Positions 52,476 to 60,398 are shown, counted from the first letter of the stretch. The stretch: DNA of 64,000 nucleotides from Halomonas litopenaei (GCF_003045775.1 NZ_PXNS01000009.1:124001-188000), one strand, 5' to 3'. Made by a program: numbers and translations. Notes: generated from the sequence alone by a model not told the origin.

Positions 52476-52540
52476 TTTCAGTAAACTGAAATTTATTTAA
52501 GCATTCTGCTTGACGATTCATTTCAGCATGCTTAAATTGG
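52476..52540 (+). promoter_or_regulatory. OL-like operators and pL promoter of the plus-strand early operon
   Basis: Operator-like palindromes lie at 52476-52491 (TTTCAGTAAACTGAAA), 52496-52511 and 52521-52536 (TTTCAGCATGCTTAAA), sharing sequence with the three sites at 51656-51720. TTGACG at 52509-52514 and TAAATT 17 bp downstream form a promoter with the last site in its spacer, so CI should repress it. Confidence 0.8.
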
Positions 52541-52700
52541 GAAGCGTGGACAGGGCAGCAGCCCACCACCCGAGCTACCGGATGTAGCCGACGCGATGAA
52601 GCCCGAACGTCTGGAACATAGGGTGGAGCCGAGAGCGAGCTGGACTGAGTTGCCAGTAGCTGAGATGCCCGAGAGGGATGACGTTAAGCAGAAGGATTCC

Positions 52701-52759
52701 GACGCCCTGCACAGCGGGGCGTCATCCACCAGCCTTCTCGCCGAGAGGGCTGATGGATG
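52701..52759 (+). ncRNA. Two consecutive RNA hairpins in the early leader
   Basis: Hairpin 1 (52701-52723) has a 7-bp stem GACGCCC / GGGCGTC. Hairpin 2 (52723-52759) pairs 18 bases on each side with two G-U or mismatched positions and almost no loop. They begin about 160 nt after the predicted pL start and precede the first gene. Layout recalls the HK022 put antitermination RNA; function is inferred. Confidence 0.5.
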
Positions 52760-52777
52760 ACAACGGGAGGCGGCGAC

Positions 52778-52999
52778 ATGATCAAGCGGGCGTATTTCTA
52801 CTCAGCGACTCGGCGCAACAAGAGTGGGGAGTATGCATGGTGGCAAGGCACCTTCTCGATTCGCTCTTGGTTTCCAGCGTCGGCAAGAGATCTTGCTGAG
52901 ATTGCCAAGGGAAAGGCGAGGAAGGGGATGGATGAGATTTCAGCGGGGCAGGTTTGGCACGACAGGACTCCGCGCTTAGTGGCCTTGAACCGTTTATGA
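52778..52999 (+). CDS. Hypothetical protein, first gene of the plus-strand early operon
   Basis: Product of 73 residues from the ATG at 52778, preceded by GGGAGGCGGCGAC; an in-frame ATG at 52757 lies within the leader hairpin. Basic and aromatic (RAYFYSATRRNKSGEYAWW). Function unknown. Confidence 0.55.
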   Translation: MIKRAYFYSATRRNKSGEYAWWQGTFSIRSWFPASARDLAEIAKGKARKGMDEISAGQVWHDRTPRLVALNRL

Positions 53000-53017
53000 C
53001 CACCCAGGAGAGACGCA

Positions 53018-53287
53018 ATGAGTGATTCCACCAGCAAGCTGAAAGAGCTGTACCAACAGGCTCGCCAACATCAGGCGGTAATCGAAGCGCATGAGAAGCG
53101 GGGGCGGGAGCTCTCCGACAAGCAGGAGGAGATCGAGACAGCCATGATGAACGAGATGGCTGCCATTGCAGGGGATGACAGCCAACCCTTCTCTAACTCT
53201 GCCTTAGTCCTTCTTGGTCGGGTACTTGCCCTCGCGGACCAGAAGGTGCTCTACAACTTGAACGCGAGCACTAAGGTTGGCGAATAG
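53018..53287 (+). CDS. Hypothetical coiled-coil protein
   Basis: Product of 89 residues. Charged helix over residues 1-45 (KLKELYQQARQHQAVIEAHEK), short linker, then a hydrophobic helix (ALVLLGRVLALADQKVLY). AGGAGAGACGC precedes the ATG. Its 3' end overlaps a minus-strand candidate gene. Confidence 0.55.
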   Translation: MSDSTSKLKELYQQARQHQAVIEAHEKRGRELSDKQEEIETAMMNEMAAIAGDDSQPFSNSALVLLGRVLALADQKVLYNLNASTKVGE

Positions 53288-53455
53288 GTTTGTCATGCTC
53301 GACTGAGCGAATGTCAGATCCTGGGCCGCCTTTGGGTCCAGTCCCGCGAGGCGTCCTTGGAGTGTCGATAGGCGGCTGATGAGCTCTTGATGCTGCTCCT
53401 CAAAGTCTACTTCCAGGGCCGCCACCTTGGGCAGCCTCAGGCTTCCGTCAGACAT
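53204..53455 (-). CDS. Hypothetical minus-strand protein in the early region
   Basis: Product of 83 residues from the ATG at 53455, with AAGGAAAG upstream. Helical (VDFEEQHQELISRLSTLQGRL). Convergent with the gene at 53018, overlapping it by 84 nt. It could be an isolated moron or a chance frame. Confidence 0.35.
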   Translation of the reverse strand: MSDGSLRLPKVAALEVDFEEQHQELISRLSTLQGRLAGLDPKAAQDLTFAQSSMTNLFANLSARVQVVEHLLVREGKYPTKKD

Positions 53456-53702
53456 CAGACTTTCCTTATGTTGCGGTGTGGAAATCACAGCATAGGAAAG
53501 AAACGCGTCACCTGCGTAGTGGTGAGGCAGCCGGGGCTGACCGGCAACGCGATCCCATGCGTCAGTTGGGCCCAGCGCCCTGCCCCGGGCCAGAGTACGG
53601 GGCCATCGAAGTGGCGGTTGAGAAGGCCGGGAGCGCCCAGCCGTCCCTTAAAGGGCAGCCGCCACCTCGATGCACCCGCACCACCATCTGTTCCCTGCAT
53701 TT

Positions 53703-53726
53703 GCCCGCCACCGTGCGGGCTTTTTT
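53703..53726 (+). terminator. Terminator within the plus-strand early operon
   Basis: GCCCGC / GCGGGC with a 6-nt loop is followed by six T. Genes downstream would need antitermination or their own promoter. Confidence 0.85.
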
Positions 53727-53741
53727 CTTCCAGGAGGTCGC

Positions 53742-53924
53742 ATGACCGCAGACACAGCACGCCGTCGCCTCGGGCTGCGGCCTCTCATCGGCGAGCAATG
53801 GGCCGACAAGATCATCACGAGCGAGCACCGCAAGCGGTGGTTGCGCAAAGAGCGCTGGCAGCGTCGCAAGGCCATGGCGGCCAAGGGTGTAACGCCGCCG
53901 ATTGAGATTTGGAGGGCGGTATGA
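53742..53924 (+). CDS. Hypothetical basic protein
   Basis: Product of 60 residues, strongly basic (SEHRKRWLRKERWQRRKAM). CCAGGAGGTCGC before the ATG is a strong ribosome site. It overlaps the next gene by 4 nt. Nucleic-acid binding is possible. Confidence 0.6.
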   Translation: MTADTARRRLGLRPLIGEQWADKIITSEHRKRWLRKERWQRRKAMAAKGVTPPIEIWRAV

Positions 53925-54253
53925 GCGAAACCAAATTCACACCGGGGCCGTGGACGGTCCACCACCGAATGCGCGATTGCGTCACCTTCGAGGGAAAATT
54001 CGGAACCGAGAACCTGTTTCTGGAGAACCGGGAGGGGTACTACGCCTGCCAGAGCGAGCATGACGCCCACCTGATCGCGGCGGCGCCGGAGCTGTATGAG
54101 GCGCTTGAGGTGTTTGGGAGATTGGCCGACCAGCTTGATGGAGATAATGAGGTGCAGCGAACACCCGACGACGAGTGGGCAAAATTCAGGCTATTAGCCT
54201 CGGACTACCGGAAGGCTCGCGCCGCTCTAGCCAAAGCCCGAGGCGAGTCATGA
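53921..54253 (+). CDS. Hypothetical phage protein
   Basis: Product of 110 residues beginning MSETKFTPGPWTVHH and containing HDAHLIAAAPELYEALE, both common in small phage proteins of unknown role encoded in early operons. Coupled by ATGA overlaps to both neighbours. Confidence 0.65.
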   Translation: MSETKFTPGPWTVHHRMRDCVTFEGKFGTENLFLENREGYYACQSEHDAHLIAAAPELYEALEVFGRLADQLDGDNEVQRTPDDEWAKFRLLASDYRKARAALAKARGES

Positions 54254-54336
54254 CCCCCGATAAATCCTGGCTGGTGGTGTTCGCCCTTCTCTACGCCCTG
54301 GCATTCATCGGCGCCGCTTGGTGCGGCAGGAGGTAG
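54250..54336 (+). CDS. 28-residue membrane peptide
   Basis: One hydrophobic helix (WLVVFALLYALAFIGAAW) between short polar ends. Its start overlaps the preceding stop (ATGA), and its final codons carry the AGGAGG ribosome site of the next gene. Function unknown. Confidence 0.5.
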   Translation: MTPDKSWLVVFALLYALAFIGAAWCGRR

Positions 54337-54338
54337 GT

Positions 54339-54590
54339 ATGAGCACGAGCGGATGGAGCAAACACAGCCGCGACATCGAGGCGTTGCGAGACGCCACCCG
54401 AGATATGGGCAACCAACTGGCCGAACACCCCATCAAGGAGATGCTGGCGGAGGACCCTATAGCGATGGAAGAGCTGATCGAGGCCGCTATCGAGGTCTTT
54501 GCTAGCGGCGGGTACCGAGGCGGGCCTGACGTCAACACGGCGATTGAGGTGGCCATCGACCAGCACTACCGGAGGAGGGCGGCGGCATGA
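54339..54590 (+). CDS. Hypothetical acidic helical protein
   Basis: Product of 83 residues from the ATG at 54339. Contains NQLAEHPIKEMLAEDP and MEELIEAAIEVFASGG. No known domain. ATGA overlap with the next gene. Confidence 0.55.
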   Translation: MSTSGWSKHSRDIEALRDATRDMGNQLAEHPIKEMLAEDPIAMEELIEAAIEVFASGGYRGGPDVNTAIEVAIDQHYRRRAAA

Positions 54591-54934
54591 GCTTCAACAT
54601 CGATTTCGAGATGAAGGTCCGCGTCGAGTTCTCTGATAAGCCCAAGTCGAAAGCGTTTTTTATCGATGGCGACTGGAAGGAGTCGTTCTACGACCTCGTG
54701 GACCTCGAAGACTTGGCCAGCTCCATTGCTAACGGGTTTGTCCACGCGACTCCGACCTTCCAGCCCGAGCATCGAGCATTCGGATTTTTCCTCGAGGGAT
54801 ATGGCCTTTTTCTGCGAACCAGTTATAGCCCCGAGACATATGAGCTCACGGGGCAGTATGCAGATGACTGCAGCGGGATCGCTATCAAGCTGATTGACGA
54901 TCTGGAGGCTGTCTACGTGGAGGAAACGGCATGA
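54587..54934 (+). CDS. Hypothetical phage protein
   Basis: Product of 115 residues, acidic, with mixed strand and helix character (NIDFEMKVRVEFSDKPKSK). It has no recognised motif; ATGA overlaps join it to both neighbours. Confidence 0.6.
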   Translation: MSFNIDFEMKVRVEFSDKPKSKAFFIDGDWKESFYDLVDLEDLASSIANGFVHATPTFQPEHRAFGFFLEGYGLFLRTSYSPETYELTGQYADDCSGIAIKLIDDLEAVYVEETA

Positions 54935-55182
54935 CGTTTATGACCACCGTTGCCGGTATCCCGTGCCGGTGCCAGGTGACGCTCTACAGCCCTGGGGTGC
55001 CGATGCGCACCACTGGATTTGGATTCGGTGACGCTGATCCACCAGAGCCGGAGGAATTCGAGTTCGACATCCTCGATCGCCGCGGTTTTCCGGCGGCATG
55101 GCTCGAGCGGAAATTGACCGACGACGACTACGACCGGCTGCTCGAGGAGTACCGCAGAGAGCGGGGCGCCTGGGCGGCATGA
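54931..55182 (+). CDS. Hypothetical phage protein
   Basis: Product of 83 residues. N-terminal half has two cysteines (GIPCRCQVTLYSPG), the C-terminal half is charged helix (TDDDYDRLLEEYRRERG). No family assigned. Confidence 0.55.
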   Translation: MTFMTTVAGIPCRCQVTLYSPGVPMRTTGFGFGDADPPEPEEFEFDILDRRGFPAAWLERKLTDDDYDRLLEEYRRERGAWAA

Positions 55183-55192
55183 GGAGGAAAGC

Positions 55193-55339
55193 ATGCGAGC
55201 ACTGATCTTGATCACCGCCCTGGCCTTGGCCGGCTGTAGCAGCCAGCCGATCGACCGGGAATTCGGACATCGCCACGGCTACGACGCCATGCGGTCGATG
55301 ATTCAGTCCACAGGGGCAATCCATCACGGGGTTGACTGA
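55193..55339 (+). CDS. Small prophage lipoprotein
   Basis: Product of 48 residues. Clear lipoprotein signal: MRALILITALALAGC with the lipobox LALAGC, cysteine at residue 15, followed by SSQ, so outer-membrane sorting is likely. The mature part is only 33 residues with several histidines. GGAGGAAAGC precedes the ATG. Phage lipoproteins often block superinfection; here that is inference. Confidence 0.65.
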   Translation: MRALILITALALAGCSSQPIDREFGHRHGYDAMRSMIQSTGAIHHGVD

Positions 55340-55407
55340 CGAGAAGCCCCAGCCGATGGCGGTCGGACTGGGGCGGATACCAACAGTATCGAGGAGAGGA
55401 TAAAGCA

Positions 55408-56154
55408 ATGAGCACTGAGTTGGCCACACGACAGGAAGGGGCGGTTCAGGCGCCCGCGCAACAGGTGAGCGAGTCGGCAGCGATCATCCAGGTGATTGAG
55501 CGGGCGGCCATGAACCCCGACGTCGACATCGACAAGATGGAGCGGCTGCTGCAAATGCAGGAGCGCGTCATGGAGCGCCAGGCGGCCATGGAATACAGCG
55601 CAGCGATGGCAGCCATGCAGACGGAAATGCCGAGCATCGCTGAGCGCGGCAAGACGAACAACGGGAAGTACGCCACGCTCGAGGACATCGTCGACACCGT
55701 TCGGCCAGTGATGCAGAAGCACGGCTTCGCGGTCAGCTTCCGCGTCAAGACGGTCGACAAGGGGATCGAAGTCACGGGCGTGCTGATGCACAAGGGCGGC
55801 CATCGGGAGGAGACCGCAATGCTACTGCCCGCCGACACCAGCGGCAACAAGAACGCCGTCCAGGCCTTCGGCTCGACCACCAGCTACGGCAAGCGGTACG
55901 TGCTGTGCGCACTCCTGAATATCACGACTCGCGGCGAGGACGACGATGGCGTGTCGGCAGCGCCAACCAAGACTGTCACTGCGTTCCAAGCCGGGCAGAT
56001 CGCACAGCGCTTGGCCCAGTGCCCCGAGAAGACTCAGGCATGGTTTGCCGAGACCTATGGTGACGCCAGCCGCGTCCCGCGCACCAAGTTCGACGGAATG
56101 ATGGCGCAGCTCAACAAGATCATCCAGGAGGCCGGTGATGCAGATCATTCATGA
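55408..56154 (+). CDS. ERF family single-strand annealing recombinase
   Basis: Product of 248 residues. The ERF core runs over residues about 50-180 (MQTEMPSIAERGKTNNGKYATLEDI, TTSYGKRYVLCALLNITT), with the family-typical G-K-Y and YGKRY motifs. Anneals complementary single strands during phage recombination, together with the nuclease encoded next. AGGAGAGGAT precedes the ATG. Confidence 0.92.
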   Translation: MSTELATRQEGAVQAPAQQVSESAAIIQVIERAAMNPDVDIDKMERLLQMQERVMERQAAMEYSAAMAAMQTEMPSIAERGKTNNGKYATLEDIVDTVRPVMQKHGFAVSFRVKTVDKGIEVTGVLMHKGGHREETAMLLPADTSGNKNAVQAFGSTTSYGKRYVLCALLNITTRGEDDDGVSAAPTKTVTAFQAGQIAQRLAQCPEKTQAWFAETYGDASRVPRTKFDGMMAQLNKIIQEAGDADHS

Positions 56155-56749
56155 ACTTGAGCAGGGCACGCCCGAGTGGCACGACGCCAGGCTGGGCATC
56201 GTCACGATGTCCAGGCTCAAAGACTTGTTGGTCAATGGCAAGGGTCCTGGGGGCTTTGGTGCCGGCGCAATCAGCTACATGCACGAGCTGATCGGCGAGC
56301 GTATGACCGGCGAGCCTTCCGGTGCTTTCCAGGGCAACCGCCACACCGAGCGCGGGCACGAGATGGAGCCGGTGGCCCGCGACTTGTACCGCCAGGCCAC
56401 CGGCAACCAATCCAGGGAGGTCGGCATCGTCCTCAACCACGGCGCCGGGTACTCGCCTGACGGGCTGATCGGTGAAGACGGTGCGCTCGAGATCAAGAGC
56501 AAGCTGCCCAAGCTCCAAGTCGAGGTGCTGCTGGCGGATGAGATCCCCAAGGATCACATCGCCCAGTGCCAGGGCGGGCTATGGGTCAGCGAGCGTGAGT
56601 GGATCGACTTCGTCAGCTACTGGCCTGGGATGCCGCTTTTCGTGAAGCGGGCATATCGCGACGAGAAGATGATCCGAACCATCGCAGAGCGCGTCGATGC
56701 GTTCTACGAGGAAATGGAAACCCGAATGGGCCGCGTACTGGCGGCATGA
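56138..56749 (+). CDS. YqaJ-type recombination exonuclease
   Basis: Product of 203 residues. Lambda exonuclease/YqaJ fold: QGTPEWHDARLGIVTMSRL at the start, then catalytic SPDGLIGEDGALEIKSK and QCQGGLWVSEREW. It resects DNA ends to give 3' tails for the ERF protein. GGAGGCCGGTG precedes the ATG at 56138, inside the ERF gene. Confidence 0.9.
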   Translation: MQIIHELEQGTPEWHDARLGIVTMSRLKDLLVNGKGPGGFGAGAISYMHELIGERMTGEPSGAFQGNRHTERGHEMEPVARDLYRQATGNQSREVGIVLNHGAGYSPDGLIGEDGALEIKSKLPKLQVEVLLADEIPKDHIAQCQGGLWVSEREWIDFVSYWPGMPLFVKRAYRDEKMIRTIAERVDAFYEEMETRMGRVLAA

Positions 56750-56759
56750 GGAGGAGAGC

Positions 56760-57818
56760 ATGACCGCAGTAGCTGAGAAAGAATCAACAGAGCTGGTCAC
56801 CGTGCCGTCCAAAGAGACGGCGCTTGAGGTGTTCAAGACTGATAAGGGCTTGGACCCATACCTGGCAACGATCCGCGAGGAGCTGGACGCTTTTCTCGCC
56901 GAACCGCCCACCCTGGATACCGCAAAGGGACGACAAGCCTACGCCTCCATGGCGCACAAGATAGCCCGCAGCAAGACTGCAATCGACAATATTGGCAAGG
57001 AGCTGGTGGCCGACCTCAAGCAATTGCCAAAGACCATCGACGCAGAACGGAAGCGGTGGCGTGACCAGCTGGACGCATGGCGCGACGAAGCGCGTGGGCC
57101 GCTGAATGAGTGGGAGGCCGCTGAGGAGGCGCGCAAGGCTCAGCATCAGGCAGGCATCGAACGACTCGACCTGCTGGCCTCTGACATCCCCAATCTGGAT
57201 AGCAAGGAGCTGGCCAACTGCATCGCCGAAGCCGAGGCCATGGCCATTGGCGAGCACTGGGAGGAGTACGAGGCAGAAGCGGCCCGCACCAAGGACCGGG
57301 TGCTGTCTTTGCTGCGGGAGGGCCTTGCCAAGCGCCAGGCCTACGAGGCTGAACAGGCCGAGCTAGCCCGGCTGCGCGCCGAAGCTGAGGCGCGCGAGCA
57401 GAAGGAACGCGAGGAACGCATTGCGCGTGAGGCCGAGGAGCGGGCCCGCCGTGAAGCCGAGGCGGCCGCCCAAGCAGAGCGTGACGCTGCCGCTCGCCGG
57501 GAAGCTGAAGCCAAGGCAGCGGCGGAGCGGCGTGAGCGTGAGCACAAGGAAGCAATTGAACGTCAGCGCCGGGAAGCAGAAGCAGAGCGTCAGCGCATCG
57601 AAGACGAGCACCGCCGCCGCGAGGAGGAGCGCCTGGCCGATGAGCGTCGCCAGCAAGATGAGTTGGCACGACGCCAGGCCGACAAGGAGCATCGCGCCCG
57701 CATCAACCGCGCCGCCCTTGAGGCCATGATTGGCGGTGGGATGCCGGAGGACTGCGCCAAGACGGCTATCACGCTCATTGCGAAGGGGCAGATACCCAGT
57801 ATCACCATCAGCTACTGA
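56760..57818 (+). CDS. Coiled-coil protein of the recombination module
   Basis: Product of 352 residues from the ATG at 56760. N-terminal 170 residues form a helical domain resembling DUF1351-like phage proteins; residues about 190-320 are a continuous charged coiled coil (repeats such as REAEERARREAEAAA) that resembles TolA only in composition; the last 30 residues are globular. Companion of the ERF/YqaJ pair; a terminator follows directly. Confidence 0.7.
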   Translation: MTAVAEKESTELVTVPSKETALEVFKTDKGLDPYLATIREELDAFLAEPPTLDTAKGRQAYASMAHKIARSKTAIDNIGKELVADLKQLPKTIDAERKRWRDQLDAWRDEARGPLNEWEAAEEARKAQHQAGIERLDLLASDIPNLDSKELANCIAEAEAMAIGEHWEEYEAEAARTKDRVLSLLREGLAKRQAYEAEQAELARLRAEAEAREQKEREERIAREAEERARREAEAAAQAERDAAARREAEAKAAAERREREHKEAIERQRREAEAERQRIEDEHRRREEERLADERRQQDELARRQADKEHRARINRAALEAMIGGGMPEDCAKTAITLIAKGQIPSITISY

Positions 57819-57819
57819 C

Positions 57820-57844
57820 AGGCCCCACACCGGGGCCTTTTTTG
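57820..57844 (+). terminator. Terminator after the recombination module
   Basis: GGCCCC / GGGGCC with a 5-nt loop is followed by six T, 2 bp beyond the coiled-coil gene stop. Confidence 0.9.
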
Positions 57845-57855
57845 TGGGAGGCGGT

Positions 57856-58266
57856 ATGGAACAACACCAATGGAAGACCACAGAAAAACAGTACGTGAAG
57901 CGCCGTCTCGATGAGGGCGCCACATACCAGGACATCGCAATAGAGTTGGGGTTTGGGCGAGACCAGGTCCATGGCTTGGCCAAGCGCAGCGGCTTTACTG
58001 ATCCCCGTCGCCGCGGCGCTTGGCGTCGGCGAGATTGGTCCGAGCTCGACCAGGCAGTGCAGGACTGCATCGAGGTCCAGTGCATGTCCATTCGCCAGGT
58101 CGTCAGCCATCTGCAACGGCAGGGTATATCGACCAGCTACTCCAGCATCTTGAAGCGGGTCAAGCAGATGCCAGCGCCGGTCCAGTTTCAGGCCCGCGTT
58201 AACGCGGCCCGTCGCCAAGCCAGCAATGCATATCGAATGCGCCTGCGGATCAAGCGGGCGGCATGA
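57856..58266 (+). CDS. HTH DNA-binding protein
   Basis: Product of 136 residues from the ATG at 57856 (GGGAGGCGGT upstream). N-terminal helix-turn-helix (DEGATYQDIAIELGFGRDQVHGLAKRSG) and a second helical region (MSIRQVVSHLQRQGISTSYSSI), ending in a basic tail. Similar in design to the protein at 48015. A role in transcription control of late events is possible. Confidence 0.65.
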   Translation: MEQHQWKTTEKQYVKRRLDEGATYQDIAIELGFGRDQVHGLAKRSGFTDPRRRGAWRRRDWSELDQAVQDCIEVQCMSIRQVVSHLQRQGISTSYSSILKRVKQMPAPVQFQARVNAARRQASNAYRMRLRIKRAA

Positions 58267-58376
58267 ATAAACGCGCCGTGCCCGGTGGCGCCAATGACCG
58301 GGACGAGGCCAGGCCACCGTGTCTCAAAACGGAGTCAGCCCGCTGGCCGCCGTCTCCTCAGCTCCACCCGTGCTGA
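58263..58376 (+). CDS. Possible 37-residue peptide
   Basis: Starts in the stop codon of the HTH gene (ATGA). Proline-rich with two cysteines and no recognised feature. Codon choice gives little support; may be non-coding leader of the methyltransferase gene. Confidence 0.25.
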   Translation: MNKRAVPGGANDRDEARPPCLKTESARWPPSPQLHPC

Positions 58377-58452
58377 GCGCGGGCGAGTTCACTGCACAGC
58401 AGTAGGCGGCAGGGCGGGCCGGGTGCCGCACGTGAAGCGGCAATTTCTTTCC

Positions 58453-58478
58453 AGCCTCGGCACACGCCGGGGCTTTCT
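58453..58478 (+). terminator. Terminator before the methyltransferase gene
   Basis: A 9-bp stem AGCCTCGGC / GCCGGGGCT (one G-U pair) with ACAC loop is followed by TTCTC, 19 bp before the start of the methyltransferase gene. Confidence 0.6.
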
Positions 58479-58496
58479 CATGCCACGGAGAGACGC

Positions 58497-59957
58497 ATGA
58501 CCAGTCTGAACCTGTTCGGCCACGAGCTGGTGGTCGACAACTTCGCCGGCGGCGGCGGAGCCAGTGAGGGGATCGAGCAGGCCCTGGGCCGGCCAGTAGA
58601 CCTCGCCATCAATCACGACGCCACGGCCATCGCCGTGCACACCGCGAATCACCCAGGTTCTGAGCACAGTGTTGCTGACGTATGGGACATCGATCCCGAG
58701 ACGGCCGCCGCTGGTCGTCCAGTGGGGCTCGCCTGGTTCTCGCCGGACTGCCGTCACCACAGCAAGGCCAAGGGCGGGCGCCCCGTCAGCAAAAGCGTGC
58801 GCGGCCTGGCATGGGTTGCCGCGCGCTGGGCAGCCAAGGTGAAGCCTCGGGTCATCGCCTTGGAGAACGTCGAAGAATTTCTGGACTGGGGCCCGCTGAT
58901 CAAGAACGCCAAGGGACAATTGGTGCCGGATCCAGCTCGAAAGGGGCAGACCTTCAATGGCTTTGTGCGTGCCTTGCGCCGGCATGGGTACCAGGTGGAT
59001 TGGCGGATCCTGAAAGCCTGCGACTTCGGAGCCCCAACCATTCGCCGTCGGCTGTTCCTGGTGGCCCGCCGTGATGGGCTGCCCATCAAGTGGCCGAAGC
59101 CAACTCATGGCGACCCGGGCTCGCCTGCCGTTCGGAGGGGGAAGCTGCAGCCCTGGCGTACCGCCGCGGAGTGCATCGATTGGTTGATTCCGTGTCCCAG
59201 CATCTTCGAGCGGCAGCGGCCCCTGGCCGACGCCACCCTGCGCCGCATTGCCAAGGGCGTGATGCGGTACGTGGTCGAGAGCGGCGACCCCTTCATCGTG
59301 CCGATCGCCAACTACGGCAATGGCTCGGAATTGGTCAACGCCATAGGCGAACCTCTACGCACCGTCACGGCCTGGCCAAAGGGCGGCAGCTTCGCGCTGG
59401 TCTCCGCATTTCTTTGTAAACACTACACCGGTGTGATCGGCGACGACCTGCGCAAGCCGCTGCCGACGATCACGGCCACTGATCACAACGCGCCGGTGGC
59501 CGTAAGTTTGGTGAACCTCAAGGGCAGTGAGCGAGGCGGCCGGGACCCTCGGCAACCGATGCCCACCATCTGCGCCGGCGGCACCCACGCGGCGGCCGTA
59601 GCCGCCTTCTTGGTGAAATATTACGGGCAGGGCGTTGGCCAGGTCATGAGCGATCCGATGCACACCATGCCGACGAAGGATCGTTTCGGGCTGGTCACCG
59701 TGACCATCGCCGGAGAGCAGTACGCCATCGTCGACATCGGCATGAGGATGCTGCAGCCCCATGAGCTGGCTGCAGCGCAGGGCTTTCCAGATCACTACGA
59801 GTTCGCCCAGGTAAACGGCAAGCCGGTACCGAAGTATCAGCAGGTGAGGCTGATCGGCAACAGCGTGTGCCCGCCGCTGGCCAAGGCCATCGTCGAGGCG
59901 AACTTCACACACGAGCGTCGGTTCATGCCGGCAACTGAGCAAGGGGAGGCCGCATGA
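58497..59957 (+). CDS. DNA cytosine-C5 methyltransferase
   Basis: Product of 486 residues. Motif I FAGGGGASEGIE near residue 17 binds SAM; motif IV is SPDCRHHSKAKG with the catalytic cysteine in a PDC context instead of the usual PCQ; motif VI is ALENVEEF; motif X is RLIGNSVCPPLAKAI. Long variable region (residues about 190-390) should hold the target-recognition domain. No restriction enzyme gene is nearby, so it is an orphan phage methylase, probably for protection from host restriction. Confidence 0.92.
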   Translation: MTSLNLFGHELVVDNFAGGGGASEGIEQALGRPVDLAINHDATAIAVHTANHPGSEHSVADVWDIDPETAAAGRPVGLAWFSPDCRHHSKAKGGRPVSKSVRGLAWVAARWAAKVKPRVIALENVEEFLDWGPLIKNAKGQLVPDPARKGQTFNGFVRALRRHGYQVDWRILKACDFGAPTIRRRLFLVARRDGLPIKWPKPTHGDPGSPAVRRGKLQPWRTAAECIDWLIPCPSIFERQRPLADATLRRIAKGVMRYVVESGDPFIVPIANYGNGSELVNAIGEPLRTVTAWPKGGSFALVSAFLCKHYTGVIGDDLRKPLPTITATDHNAPVAVSLVNLKGSERGGRDPRQPMPTICAGGTHAAAVAAFLVKYYGQGVGQVMSDPMHTMPTKDRFGLVTVTIAGEQYAIVDIGMRMLQPHELAAAQGFPDHYEFAQVNGKPVPKYQQVRLIGNSVCPPLAKAIVEANFTHERRFMPATEQGEAA

Positions 59958-60067
59958 CACCAGCCGAGTGGATCAACGACATCGAGGTTTGGGGGGAGGT
60001 CGGCGCCAGAGCTGTCGAGCAGGCGCTGGCTGATCAGATGTGGAGGGAGTGGGTATGCAGCGAGTAG
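59954..60067 (+). CDS. Hypothetical small phage protein
   Basis: Product of 37 residues (MTPAEWINDIEVWGEVGARA), tryptophan-rich helix. Overlaps the methyltransferase stop by 4 nt and the next gene by 13 nt; GGGGAGGC precedes the ATG. Confidence 0.45.
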   Translation: MTPAEWINDIEVWGEVGARAVEQALADQMWREWVCSE

Positions 60068-60300
60068 ACAGGCTGCGCGGCCTGGTGTCCGTGCAGCAGG
60101 AGATCAGGGTGCGGGAAGGACTGCCGGTGCGGTTCAGCGCCCGGCATGTGGCGGCGGGGCTTGGCGCCGTGATGGGCCAGTACCGGTTGGTGAAAGCGCC
60201 AGAGGCGGCCCAAGAGGCGATTCGGCAGTGGCACGAGCACGGGCGGATTCAGCGCGACGGCACGCTCGACGGGATACCGGCTTGGAGGAAGGCGGGATGA
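60055..60300 (+). CDS. Hypothetical phage protein
   Basis: Product of 81 residues from the ATG at 60055. Helical with VRFSARHVAAGLGAVMGQYRL and a basic end. GGAGGGAGTGGGT precedes it. No family recognised; coupled to the next gene by an ATGA overlap. Confidence 0.5.
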   Translation: MQRVDRLRGLVSVQQEIRVREGLPVRFSARHVAAGLGAVMGQYRLVKAPEAAQEAIRQWHEHGRIQRDGTLDGIPAWRKAG

Positions 60301-60398
60301 TCGCGGCCATCATTCTCGGCCTGCTGATCATGGCCGGCGGGGCGCTGGTCCTGCGAGAAGCGAGGCGGGCGTACAGAGAGCAGAGGAGAAGGGTATGA
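60297..60398 (+). CDS. 33-residue membrane peptide
   Basis: Hydrophobic helix (IAAIILGLLIMAGGALVL) followed by a basic helix (REARRAYREQRRR). Overlaps both neighbours in ATGA arrangements, which supports translation. Inner-membrane location with the basic end in the cytoplasm is expected. Confidence 0.5.
   Translation: MIAAIILGLLIMAGGALVLREARRAYREQRRRV

Noticed and set aside
57016-57669. 217-codon minus-strand frame in the early operon
   Set aside because: Antisense to the coiled-coil gene; proline/arginine/histidine-rich shadow translation.
56760-57818. TolA-like envelope protein
   Set aside because: Resemblance is limited to Ala/Glu/Arg-rich coiled coil; there is no membrane anchor and the gene belongs to the ERF/YqaJ recombination module.
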